DNA of 64,000 nucleotides from Coriolopsis trogii. Lineage: Eukaryota > Basidiomycota > Agaricomycetes > Polyporales > Polyporaceae. The position numbers and the translations under genes were made by a program. The DNA is taken from assembly GCA_020543525.1 (NCBI GenBank), contig JAHYIO010000006.1:434001-498000 (forward strand), written 5' to 3'. Under the pieces are notes generated by a model that was not told where the DNA came from, did no database searches, and saw only the letters and a list, made by a program, of their open reading frames with translations. Shown one piece after another: positions 1 through 11,108 of the stretch (within the stretch, counting starts at the first letter, position 1; each line of letters opens with the position of its first letter).

Positions 1-314
1 TGGTTCACGCCAGGCTCGGCATGCAGCAGTCTGCCTGTAGATTGTAGGTGCTTTTGGCGCTGCTGGGCGTCAGTACCAGCGGTCGCACCTGCCGGCATAC
101 CGTCGTGCGAGGTGTGCTGTTTGTTTGCTTCCATTCCGCGCCCATTGCGAGCATCTTGTCGCGCTGCCATCTGCCTCGCGTCAGTCACAGGGCAAACGCA
201 TGTTTGTGGACCATTGTCGTTCGAGCTACACTCCTTCAGAAAGGCGTTGATCGCTCCTACCGTCTCCACGAAAGCGCAAGTCGATCTGGATGCTAACTAT
301 CAGTCTTCGATCAG

Positions 315-1525
315 GTCAGCGACGCCAACGGATTTGGTACTGGTGGTACCAGTGCAGCTGTGACCGTTCTAGACGGCGATGACGGTTGCTTCGATCCCAA
401 TGTACAGGTCGAGGGATTATGGTTCTTCCACACTACCCCAGATAAAACTCTCATCACCTGCACACCTTCACGCCTATGGTGGAATGACGGCGACGTCCAA
501 GGGTAAATGATATTTCCAACTCGAGCCTGTCCTCGCCCCTGACCTTGGTGTCACGTAGAACGCCCACTTTCCAGGGCGTAATTCCTGGCGGTCAATCCTT
601 CCAGATTCCCAACGGCGACACAAGCACGATTTCCGGTCAGGGTATCGGTTTTGACTGGACACCCTCCGTCCGATCAGGTACACAGCTCATTCTGGTAGCT
701 GGGGACGATCGCGGTCTTGGTACCGGAGGTAGCAACGGTTATACCCTTCAAGAAGGAAACAGCAATTCATGTTTGAATGGCACGTCTCCGTCCTCGACCC
801 CCGGTTCCCCCGCAGGTGGGAGCTATCCGACTGCCACAGATGGCAGTGGCGTGGGTTCAGGTGATTCTGGGTAAATATCAGCGCACATGTCCTCGTACAC
901 TTCTCTGACATATACGCCTAGGTCCTCGTCTCACACGAATGTCGGCGCCATCGTCGGCGGTGTCATCGGCGGTGTTGTTGGCGCTGTCGCAATTGGGCTA
1001 GTCTTGCTTTTCGTTATGCGCCGTCAACGCTTCCACCATAAGACGCAAAAGGAGCGTCCAGTCGACTTGTTGAACGATGCTGGCGATGGCGCACCGGGTG
1101 ACGGCCGTTTGCCCGAGTATTATCAACCGGAGCCTTTCATCCTCCCCGATCCTACCGTTGCGTCAACGCACGAGAGCTCTTCCGCCGCTGGCAGTCGTCC
1201 GATGGGATCAGCGCGTCAGAGTGCCGATCGTCGACAGTCGTACCTGTCGACGAGCACATCCGACATGGGCGGCGGCTACTTGCGTGCAGGCGGTTCCTCT
1301 CACCCTTCGACAAGCACACGCAAGTCGCCCGCGCCGCCAACGTTCCGCCCGGTGAATATTATCCAGCACGACGATGCGGGTCCGCAGGAGGCACCGCCCC
1401 CGGCCGATGATGAGGAGCCGGAGACGATTGAACTCCCTCCTGCCTACACAAATATCAAGCGCGACATTGCTCATGGTGAGGGTACGAGCGCCGCGGAACC
1501 AACAACAAGCACCTCACCCGCCTAG
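315..1525 (+). CDS. single-pass membrane protein with Ser-rich tail, 5' partial
   Basis: No named domain is recognised. The supported exons begin at an acceptor near 314, with the reading VSDANGFGTGGTS. The next join, donor near 504 and acceptor near 557, gives GDVQGTPTFQGVIPGG. A further intron starts with gtaaat at about 872 and ends in ctag near 921. The extracellular part carries two related beta-type segments, each ending in a GxGTGG motif. A Gly/Val/Ile-rich membrane helix follows (GAIVGGVIGGVVGAVAIGLV), then Arg/His residues and a long Ser/Thr/Pro-rich cytoplasmic tail ending at the stop at 1525. This layout is common in Agaricomycete surface proteins with a Mid2-like topology; a wall-sensor role is only an inference. 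Earlier exons and the signal peptide were not placed, and they may lie in the first 310 nt or before the window. Confidence 0.6.
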
Positions 1526-2540
1526 ACGTTATCGCAAATGTACGTGCATGACTTCTCGATATCTTTCTTCGACTCCTAATGTGACCGTTTGTAGAACTAA
1601 CAGTGGGAACGCTCAGATTTGCTCCCCAGGGTCTTCCTTCCCTGCTTTATCATCATCTATTGGAACGGACTTCTGGACCTTTAGCTGTATCTCTCATCCC
1701 CACGACAATTGTCTGCATGACTGATCATTCATTCTACGCTTGCGTCATGCCACACATGCCTACTGATCTTCCCACCACGCGCCCGCGCCCTCCGGAACGT
1801 CGTCCTATTTGCGCCTTCCCCCTTCACCAAGGTGTCCGCCATTAATGTCTCCGGCACCCCCATCCTGTATCTCACCCTCCCATCTATCCGTTGTCGTTAC
1901 TCGTTCACCGATCCATGGACATTCGTTTGTTTCCGTCTTCTCATTTACTGGGCCGCACTGATGATTTACACTTTCCTTTTGATTTATCCGTCGTCGACTT
2001 GCTAGCGGTCTGGTCTTATAGCTCGATATATTTTTTGTTCGTTTGTTGATGCATCGTCCTCAAGTAGCGTATGTATTCGCGTAATACCCATTTCTCTCTG
2101 ATTCCCCCGACAATATGTACGAATGGTTGACATTGTCGAGTCCGGATGCGTGACGGCGGGCGACAGCGTAGCGCAGCATGGTTGAGTATGGGGAAACCGT
2201 CTCGAGGAGTATGTCCATCAGATTGCGGTCTCTGAGTGATAACAATGCGCGTAGAGTCCAAGAAAGGAGATCGTGACTTGCGAGCAGCCGAGGGTTCTAC
2301 AAAGAGAACGACCATTCTATCTAGCATCGTACACGCATGTTAGATCGCTTCGCCTCTAACATCATCCACGCTGGGGTGATCATCGTCGTTTGAATACGAG
2401 CGGGGCTCGTTCCGGACTGCACATACGGAAAATCAACACATGTCTCGTCTCGCATGCAGCGTCAACAAGCCGCAGTTTGACGCTCGGAGCAACTGCAGTG
2501 GGCGTGGGGGGAAAGGGAGAGCGAGAGGGGAAGGTACGCA
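1526..2540. other. intergenic stretch between convergent genes
   Basis: This stretch holds the 3' ends of the upstream membrane protein and of the minus-strand P450. Short open frames are present, but none shows a family motif or a convincing splice chain. No RNA gene or repeat was seen. Confidence 0.6.
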
Positions 2541-5124
2541 CTAGAGCGTGACGCTGAGCTTGCTCTTGAGCAGGCGCGTCTTGCGCTGCTCGAACGTCTC
2601 GTGCGCGAACCGGGGCTCGTCCTTGACCTCGACGCGGTACCGGGCGACGAGCAGGGTGAGGACGGCGATGGACTCGGTCTCGGAGAACCCGCGGCCGATG
2701 CAGCCGCGCGGGCCGCCGGAGAAGGGGAGGAAGGCGTCGCGCGGGTAGTCGCCCGAGAGGAAGCGGGCGGGGCGGAAGGTGTCTGGGTCGGTCCAGTATT
2801 TTGCTGTTCGGTGGCCGGGTGTGGGAGAGACACGTGCGTTGGGGGTCAGTGATGCGAATGGACAAGAGAGAGGGGGGAGAGAGGGTGTGTATGAGTCATC
2901 GTGCTGCCGTTGGATCGGATATGGGACGAAAGGGAGACGTACGGTTGTTGTGTAGCCCTGGAGTATGCACGGTCACGTACGTGCCTTTGGGGACGGGGAT
3001 GGTGCGCTTTTCGCCTGCGGCGTTCGTCGTCGTGAATGAAGTGTCTTCTGCGCTTTGCTTCGGGATGGTTATTGCGGGAGGGAAGAGGCGGAGAGTCTCG
3101 TTGAAGACGCTATACAGCAGAGTGAGCGGAGGATTTGCGCTTGAGCAAGAGCATGCTGCCGGCGTGTATCGATACTGACAGCCCATGGTGAGTGGAGTAT
3201 AGTAGACGAAAGGACTTACGCCATGGAGTAGGACAAGGCGGAGAACTCCTCGTATGTCTGTGTATTGTACGCAAGAAGTCAATGATGCGCCCTCGACGTT
3301 TATGGCCGCGTGCGCAGGGTAGAAGCAACATGAACTCACCGGCGTGCGGCCATCGCGGAGGAGGGCTTTGATGTTCTGGTAGAACTTCTCTTGCTCCTCG
3401 GGATAGAGTGCAAGAAGAATGAATGCATACGCGAGCGTGTGTGCGCTCGTCTACCGAACGTCCGGTCAGCGGGTCCGGAAGATATGGGATGCATACCAGG
3501 CTTCGAATTGGCGGCAATTGAGCTGCGTCATTCCGTACTTACTTCGTATCCTATGACTCAGTCAGCCGTAGGTACAAGGCATTGAACGCCGGATCTTAAG
3601 ACGCACCTGCGACCATGAAAATGAAGACATTCCCCAAAAGGCCGGTATCGGAAAGCTTCTCGCCGGACTCCGCGAGCCCCTCGTTCGCGTCTAGAAGGCT
3701 GCTGAACAGGTCGTGCCGTTCTTCTTTCACCTCTGCGGAGCGCCGCGCAACTATGATCTCACGCATATACCGCTGCGTCAAGTCCAACCATCAGCAACTA
3801 GAAACTTTGATATGGACACGGGACCGCCCATGCCCAAATAGTGCAGGTGCATGGAACGCACCTTCAGCTCACTGCTCGCGAGGTAGTATTGTCGCATGAG
3901 AGGGGTGCCCCAGCGAAGGAGCCACACGGGGAAGATAAGTTGGAGGAAGAGGTTGCGCGAAACACAATGGAGCGCTGACTGTCATCGCGTGATAGTTAGT
4001 ATATAGTTTAGCACGGAGAGAGAATGCGAGTCGACTGTGGATGGGCCATTCGACTTACCTTGAACGTCATCTTGTGCCCCGGGGGCGGTACAGAGCCTTC
4101 GGTCCATGATATACGCCGACCGAAGCCTGCGACTCCGATGACGAGGAGAGTGATCTAGACAGTACATACGCAACATAGGAGGTTGAACAAACTCGCTCTG
4201 AGGGACATACGTTACAGGAAGACACGTACCGGGACAGTGAGCTCGGTGATGTTGTCGATCTCGACCGTCGCTTTTGCGCCCCAAACGTTGTCGAAGAGGT
4301 CATGGACAATTCGGACGGTCTCGTCCCACACCAATCTGTTGTTCCTCTGTTGAAAAGCGTATAGAGAGGGTCGCGGCCGGGTCCGCGGGAGGTGGCGTGA
4401 GTTGCGCGACTGAAATAGAGCGAGATAGAGTTTTGAAGGTGCAAGGGAACGCGCACCTCTGAGAACGCCGGGGCTACGAGTTTGCGCTGGCGCTTCCACT
4501 CATCCCCCTCCGACGCGACCAGGTTCGGGCCAAAGGCTAGGAGCACTCTGTAAGGTCCCATTGGCTTGGGAAAACGGGAGCGCGCGCCCACTACCTCCTT
4601 GTAGGGTTCGCGCGCGAGACGGTTTAGTGCGACCGAGCGGCGCGTCACGTGTAATGAGGATTGGCTGACCTTGATGACAGTGGGGTCTGCTAGATAGAGC
4701 GTGACCTCACTAGAGGGCAGGAGATTCACCTACGCGCCACGGATGAGAGTGGGGTAGGAACAAGTGAGTAGCGCGGGCACTCACACCAGACATGATGTCC
4801 CATCCTGCTTCCTCGAAGTCCTTGTACTTGCGATATAGATTGATTTCGGACTGCACACCAGGCGAGATACCCTTGACGCGAAAGGGAAACCACACGAAGC
4901 GATCACTGAATAATGTTCTGAAACCAGGCAAGTTGCTACGTTCGCGAAGGCGAGGAGGCACGAAGGAGCAACATCGCTTCCAGTCAGGCTCGCGATGCAC
5001 TGAAGGGCCAATGGACCACTTACCTTACAGTCGCGGCGGCAGCGCGAAAGTCGATGAACTTGCGGAGGAGGTAGATCGCGAGAAAAAGAAGCGCGAGTGT
5101 GAGACTCTGCTTGTCCTGGAGCAT
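2541..5124 (-). CDS. cytochrome P450 monooxygenase (tandem copy 1)
   Basis: A membrane-anchored haem-thiolate monooxygenase, expected at the ER with a separate reductase; the substrate is unknown. The start at 5124 (MLQDKQS) is chosen because it opens straight into a hydrophobic anchor followed by basic residues. In order, the exons give a C-helix WKRQRK, an I-helix ending in AGYE plus TS, the K-helix ETLR in FNETLRLFPP, a PERF-like ARYWTDPDTFRPARF, and the haem loop FSGGPRGCIGR with its Cys ligand. The C-terminus is RLLKSKLSVTL. There are about ten short introns, and no stop was found inside the proposed exons. The next gene on the same strand is a close paralogue with near-identical C-terminal wording (ETFEQRK), which indicates tandem duplication. 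CYP family number not assigned. Confidence 0.9.
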
Positions 5125-5887
5125 GTTGGCTGCTCTCTCGTCGTGCACCCGACTAGGAGGAGAAGAGGCAGGTACTTGTGGGGTCTGGGAGAGGTTCGCG
5201 AGGCCGCGCCCGCTGAGGGTTCTTTAATATAGGGTCATGACGTTGTAACTTCTGGACGAGGCGAGCGCTCCGAGCATGTGCGCACCGCCTGGCCGGGGAA
5301 CTCGGGAATTGCTGTGATATATCCTGATATAACGCGGTGGTAAGCAGATACTGAATGGGCCTCCTCGTCCGGGCTGCTGGCAGAGACTTGCTCGGGGAGA
5401 AGGAGCGTCGCAAGGTTGGTTTCTTCGCAGGCGTTCACAAGAAGATCATGCGGTGCCTTGAGAGTCGCTCGCTTAGCCACGCGTAGCCCGTTAGCGCAGC
5501 GCCGTTGCTTCCGCGATCCATCTCTCCTTCCCGCGCATGTCATGGCGTCAGTGCCCAAACCACGCTCGCAGGGCACTTGAGCTAACTTGAGTCCTGGTCT
5601 CAAAATCGAGCGAGAGGATTTATCTCCCCCTTCAAGCACAGAGACGTGGTGTGTATCTGTGAGCGGTGTGTGATCATTTCGGCGGTTCGTGTTCTGATCT
5701 CTTCTTGGCTTCTTAGGTTTGACAAACACGCTGCCAGTACCAGCTTCTATGCCACGCGTGCTCCCTCCACTCCTCCGGCGATCCTCAACGGCGGCTGAAC
5801 ACGAGGGGCGCGCGCTCAGGACTGCCATCGCGCCCCCGTCGGTCTCTGTAAGTAGTGTCTCGGGGCTGAATCAGGCTATGGAACGTA
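5125..5887. other. intergenic region between the tandem P450s
   Basis: This is the promoter side of P450 copy 1 and the 3' side of copy 2. A minus-strand open frame covers much of it but has no family signature and no plausible splice pattern, so it is not called. No P450 fragment was recognised here. Confidence 0.55.
5223..5229 (-). promoter_or_regulatory. possible TATA-like element of P450 copy 1
   Basis: On the minus strand this reads TATTAAA, about 100 nt upstream of the proposed start codon at 5124. The match is weak and supported only by position. Confidence 0.3.
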
Positions 5888-8371
5888 CTACACGGTCAAG
5901 CCCATCTTGCTCTTCAGCACCCGCGCTTTGCGCTGCTCGAACGTCTCCCCTGCGAACTGCGTCTCGTTCTTGATCTCTATCTTGAACTGCGAGACAAGGA
6001 GCGTGAGGACGGCGACCGCCTCCGTCTCGGCAAACCTGTGGAGATTATTCTGTAAGTCCTCGGGTAATCTAGGGCCCCAAGATCGCGAGCACGTCGGACA
6101 CGCGGGTCCGGAGACGATCGAGGTCTTCGTGCGTACCCTCTTCCAATGCATGCTCGGGGCCCACCGCTGAACGGCAGAAATGCCTCGCGCGGCCAATCTC
6201 CGAGGAAACGAGAAGGCTTGAAGGCTGTAGGGTCGTCCCAGTAACGAGCTACGTGTAAATGGCGTCATGAGCCAATATGATTCGCAGGAGAGGTGTACTT
6301 GAACTACGACGTACGGTTATGATGCAGTGCAGGCGTACACAACACGACGTATGTACCCTTGGGCACTGGGACAAGGGTATGCTCTCCCGCCGCATTTGAG
6401 ACAGAGAAGGATGTGTCTTCTGCAGCTTGCTTGGCTATCTCTATGATCTGTTTCCGCAATAGATAGTCAGAGTTACATGTGTCCTTCGTGAAGGAGGACG
6501 AACTTCGAATTCGGTTCTGATGGACGTCTAGCACTCACTGGGGGAAACAGTCGCAAGGTCTCGTAAAGGACTCTGCATCAGACCTTCAACAGAAGCTTGC
6601 TGATCATAGACAACAGGAGCACATACGCCTCGGCGTATTTCAGCGACTTGCAGTCGTCGTATGTCTAGACCCAATAACATCAATGACCTTCTTGAACAGG
6701 GCTGAGACAATGCGACGTACCGGCGCTCTATTAGTTGGAACGACAGACTTGATATGTGCGTAGAGCTTCTCTTGTTCGTCTTGATGCAACGCCAGGAAGA
6801 TGAGTGCGTACGCGAGCGTATGCGCCGTAGTCTGATCCGGGAGCAGTAAGCAGCATGGCATGGCTGACATGACATGGGCAAACGACCAGGGCCACTCACC
6901 TCATATCCCGCTGCAAAGAACAAGAAGATGTTCCCTTCAACATATATGTTAGCAAGCGATATCAGGACAACTGTAAGCAGCGACGGCCGCGACTCACCCA
7001 TAAGCTCGCTGTCCGACAGCCCGGAGCCCTCCTTCTCCAGGTCGTTTGCGTCCAGGAGACTGCTGAAGAGGTCGTGTCGCTCCTCCTTGACCTCCGGCGT
7101 CTGCCGCTCGTGGATCATCTCGCGCATATATCTCTGCGAAAATGTGTCAGTCTTGCCACTACTACGCCTTACAGACTAGTTGCTAAAGAGAGGAGGCAGG
7201 TGAGACATCGAGAAGGAAGTTGATGGGTGACTACACGAGAGAAACAGCGAGCGAAGGGCAGGAGAACCATGCAAGGCACCCTCAAGATATCTCATGCCGG
7301 GGAACGTTCAATGACCACGCCGAGATCGACCATGCGACCTACCTCGAGTTCCCCAAAAGCCGTATGGAACTCCCGCATGCCGCGGGTGCCCCAGCGGAGC
7401 ACCCAATCGGGGAAGATGAGCTTGTACAAAAGCTTGTGAGTGACCAGATCCAATGCCTTTTCGAAGGGAACGGAGTGGCCTGCGGGCGGGACCGAGCTTG
7501 CGTTCCAGGGCGCACGGCGGCCAAACCCTGCGGAGCTGATGACTAGCAAAGTGATCTATGCAGCGAACATGTGATGCGTGATATCGTCAGCGAAGCATCG
7601 CAAGGTAACATTGAAAACGAGAAGGGACTAGGTGTGAAGGAAACCTGGACGCTTGACTTACTGGGACAGTAATATCCATAACATGGTCCAAATCTACCCG
7701 GTCGCCCTTGCCCCAAGCGGCGACCATGTCCCCAACAATGCGGATCGTCTCGTCCCACACGAGGCGCTCGCTCCGGTGCGAGAACGCGGGCGCGGCGACC
7801 TTGCGCTGCCGCCGCCACTCGGCACCCTCGGTGATGAGCATGTTCGGCCCAAAGGGGGAGAGGAAGGCGAGGAGATGGACTGGCTTCGGAAACCGCGCCC
7901 GAGCAGCGGTCACCATGCTAGTGACGGCCGCATCGGCGACGTAGTACGTGAGGCTGCCGGACACGATATCGACCTGGTCGAGAGCGGTGGAGAGGAGAGG
8001 ATAGAAATAGGTCAGGGAAAGCAACGTCAGGTAGACTATGGGGGACACATGAAGAGGAGTTGTGACGTACTGCAGAGAGAACGTCGCAGCCTGCTTTTGC
8101 GAACTCGGCGTGTTTGGAGAAGAAGCTCCCATTCACGCCCGGGGTGAGTCCGCGCACCTTGCGTGGGAGGAGGACGAAACGCTCGCTGAACACTGTGCGG
8201 AAACCAGGGTGGTTGCTGTCAGGAGCATGGTCATCAGTGCTTATGCTGAAAATAGTCAGCATTGGCAGCTTGAACATACCTTATAGCATTTTTCGCGCGC
8301 CAGAACTTGAACAGTTTCTGCAGTACGTATGAGGCGACCACGATGGCGAGCGGGGTGATATACGGTATCAT
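5888..8371 (-). CDS. cytochrome P450 monooxygenase (tandem copy 2)
   Basis: Paralogue of the neighbouring P450, with the same exon layout and the same predicted ER location. The start at 8371 (MIPYITPLAIVVASYVLQK) opens with the membrane anchor. Visible landmarks are the C-helix WRRQRK, the I-helix AGYE followed by TTAHTLAYA, the K-helix ETLR, and the haem loop FSGGPRACIGR interrupted by an intron just after the Gly-Arg. The last exon reads RFAETEAVAVLTLLV and ends MGLTV. All catalytic landmarks are intact, so it is read as functional. Both copies lie on the minus strand about 760 nt apart; no biosynthetic core enzyme (PKS, NRPS, terpene synthase) is nearby, so cluster metabolism is not supported. 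Substrate unknown. Confidence 0.9.
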
Positions 8372-9336
8372 GGCGGCGATGCGAGCTGTTGAATAGAGTC
8401 AGACAGCGGAGACATTCTGATATATATGACAGACGGGGGTTCTCATTTGTCCACCTACTCGGGGCCGGGTGGAAATGGATGCAGTGAGTCGGGAGGAAAC
8501 GGAACTGAGAAGTAGTACACATGACACTCCCACTGGTCCGGCAGAGAGTGGCAACGATTTGCAAACGTGGGGCACACAGACCGGCGCCGCGCGCATACGA
8601 CATTGTGCGATAGCCACGGATAGTAGATGCTTCATGACCGCGCCTACCAGGATCACTATCCGCCCATGTGGTCTGAAGCAGACAAATCCAAACGAGGCGC
8701 CGCAGCTCACTGGGAGCTTTGCCAACTGCGATTGCATATCCACGTCTGCTGTGGCATTGCGTTCTCACCGAGGGTTCCCCAAGAAACACGCCCAGAGCCC
8801 GGTTCATGAAGCCGGGTTGAACCATCCCAATAGCCTCATATTCTGGTATCGCAATCCTGAGGAGAACCGCGGTTTCGTATCGATCTATGTGATACCGAAG
8901 TTTGTCAGAACGTTAATCAAGCCTGGTAATGCGGGTAGCGATACAGGTGACAAACTTCACTCACTGGTAGTCTTCGACGTTGAACACGAAGTTGAGCATA
9001 TTGTTGACAAACCTTCGTGCAATCGGAGCCAAGATCACAGTCAAGATATTTCGGTAGGAATAGGATATACAGCATAAGGTGGGCCGACTGAGCTACAACT
9101 CCGTACTCACTTGATCGTGGTGGCTCACTTCGCGAGTGAGCGCTCAACGTCACAACACTCGTCGCCATTTGGCGCTAAGATCGCCTATTTGGTAGCAACC
9201 CACGTGGCGAGTACTTGCCCCGAACCACCAAAGACAGAAAATACTGGTTCAGTCCAGCTGACTGCTGTAAGTGACTGTGTGCCGGCCAATTGATCAGAGC
9301 ATATACTGACTTGCGGGAAGAGGGTGCCTTATAGGA
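8372..9336. other. intergenic region with possible degraded coding pieces
   Basis: The region lies between two divergent genes. On the minus strand, around 8755-9100, short stretches look protein-like, for example ARRFVNNMLNFVFNVEDYQ and YETAVLLRIAIPEYEAIGM. I could not join them in one frame with legal splice sites, and I do not recognise the family. It may be a relic or chance. Confidence 0.35.
8420..8427 (-). promoter_or_regulatory. TATA-like element of P450 copy 2
   Basis: An alternating TATATATA run lies about 50 nt upstream of the start at 8371, in the right place for a fungal TATA element. Confidence 0.45.
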
Positions 9337-10880
9337 ATGGCTACCAATTGGGTCCGAAGACGCGCATTTCCACTTGAGCACAGATGGGGCCCTGTGTGCA
9401 CTCGCAGATACTCCACCGCGGCAGACGCGTTCAAGGTCCTATTCTTTGGCAGAGATGAATTCTCTTGCCTGGTAATGCAGTCCCTCCTCGAAGCCAAGGG
9501 CATGTCAGCTTGCTGTCATCCTGTATCGTCTCTAGAAGCACTAACGATGATGCCCGTTTCAAGACGTTTGGCAAGATATTCAAGTAGTCACCCAGCCAGA
9601 TACTAAGACCGGCCGTCGTGGCTCGAATCTCTCAATATGTATGTGCAGCGCTCACTTGTTGACGTCAATTGTTTATCGACACGCGTAAAGCGCCTCTGAA
9701 GTGTCTTGCCCAAGAAGCCGGTCTCTCTGTTCACACAATTCCACATGAGCGGTCGGCCTTTAAGACATGGAAGGTGAATCGCTGACTTATTGATGATGAC
9801 AACATAGTCGAAATTATTGGCTGATGTCATTTCATTGGAACGCAGGCCCCTTTCCCATTCGAACAGGAGCTGCCTGCCCAGCCGCCGCATCAGCACCTAC
9901 TCGTCACCGCATCCTTCGGACGCATCCTCCCTAACTCCTTGCTCAACCTCTTCCTTCCATCGCGCCGAGTCAACGTCCACCCCTCACTCGTGCCAGCATA
10001 TCGCGGGGCATCGCCCATACAGTATGCTATAATGGATGGCCTCAAGGAGACTGGGGTGTCCGTGATCGAGATGACCGAGCGAAAACGCGGCATAGATTCC
10101 GGAGCTATATGGGCTACCGAACGACTGGTACGATCAACATCGTCCATATCGTGTTCGCCGTGCTAAGATGATGCTACAGCCCGTCCCCGAAGATGCAACG
10201 TTCCCGACATTGCGTGACTCGCTTGGGCAAGCGGGCGGTCAACTTCTCGTCTCCGTTCTACGGGGCATGCTAGCAGGAAAGGTACTAGCTTCTCCTTGTC
10301 AACCAGCACTATGAGTTCAATCAGTATCCCAGGACACTCGGAAACCGCAGGACCATAACCCAAACGCGCCCCGTGCCCCTCTGATTACTGCGGACGACTC
10401 GATGATTGACTTCCGCTCCATGGATGCAGCGCATATTGTCCTGCGACACCGGGCTATCTCACACCAAGTGCGCCTGACTTGACTACCTCTCTTGTGGCCG
10501 TCTGACTTTGAAGCAGAAACCATTGACCACACTGCTGAAGACTCAGCGCACACTCCAGCTGCACGATCCCTCTCTTCTCACAGATGTAGATCCAGAACTA
10601 CGCGGCCGCTTGGCCGAGCCGGGGCACGCATTGTATCATCCTCCTACTCGTGCACTTGTCATTCGTTGCGCGGAGGACACCTATATTGCCGTCCCTCGGG
10701 TGCGTTCTCCTAGCCGCACTCTGCCAGAACAATGCTGACTTTCCCATGCATTTCTAGGTACGGCAGCAAGACCGATCGCTGTTGAAGGCGAAGGAATGGT
10801 GGAATGGTGCGAAGCCTGAGATGTTCGTGTCCTCGGATCCATCTGGTCCACTGGAGCTATGTTCGTTCCACAGTGTGTGA
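9337..10880 (+). CDS. FMT1: methionyl-tRNA formyltransferase, mitochondrial
   Basis: Transfers a formyl group from 10-formyl-tetrahydrofolate to Met-tRNA for mitochondrial translation initiation. The start at 9337 gives an Arg-rich presequence (MATNWVRRRAFPLEHR) before the Rossmann start FKVLFFGRDEFS. Later exons read TQPDTKTGRRGSNLS, then VNVHPSLVPAYRGASPI with the catalytic Asn and His, and RGIDSGAI with the catalytic Asp. The C-terminal domain ends at FHSV and stop 10880. The first intron fits best as GC-AG: exon 1 stops at 9499, the intron runs 9500-9563, and the join gives EAKDVWQDIQVV, as the family requires. All key residues are present and it is judged intact. The divergent region to the left separates it from P450 copy 2. 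Confidence 0.9.
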
Positions 10881-11108
10881 TCGTATGACTCCTTTGTCAC
10901 TTTCCGCAGTGAGTATCAGACGGTACTCTCAAGTACAATGCACTTGTCCACCAAGTCGATATTGTGCCCTTGTTGAGGGGGATCAACTGCGGCTGGCGTG
11001 TGAAACGGCCGTTGCCGGAGTGAATGCTTCGCGCACACGGACTCCCGTCGTGACTTTATGCGCAAGGTTCGACCTGAGGCCCTACCTGCATCATACTCTC
11101 ATCTTCGT

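Noticed and set aside
5235..5828. 197-codon minus-strand open frame between the tandem P450s
   Set aside because: No family motif, and the region is better explained as promoter and 3' flank.
2541..8371. Secondary-metabolite gene cluster around the P450 pair
   Set aside because: No core synthase, transporter or regulator of such a cluster lies within reach.
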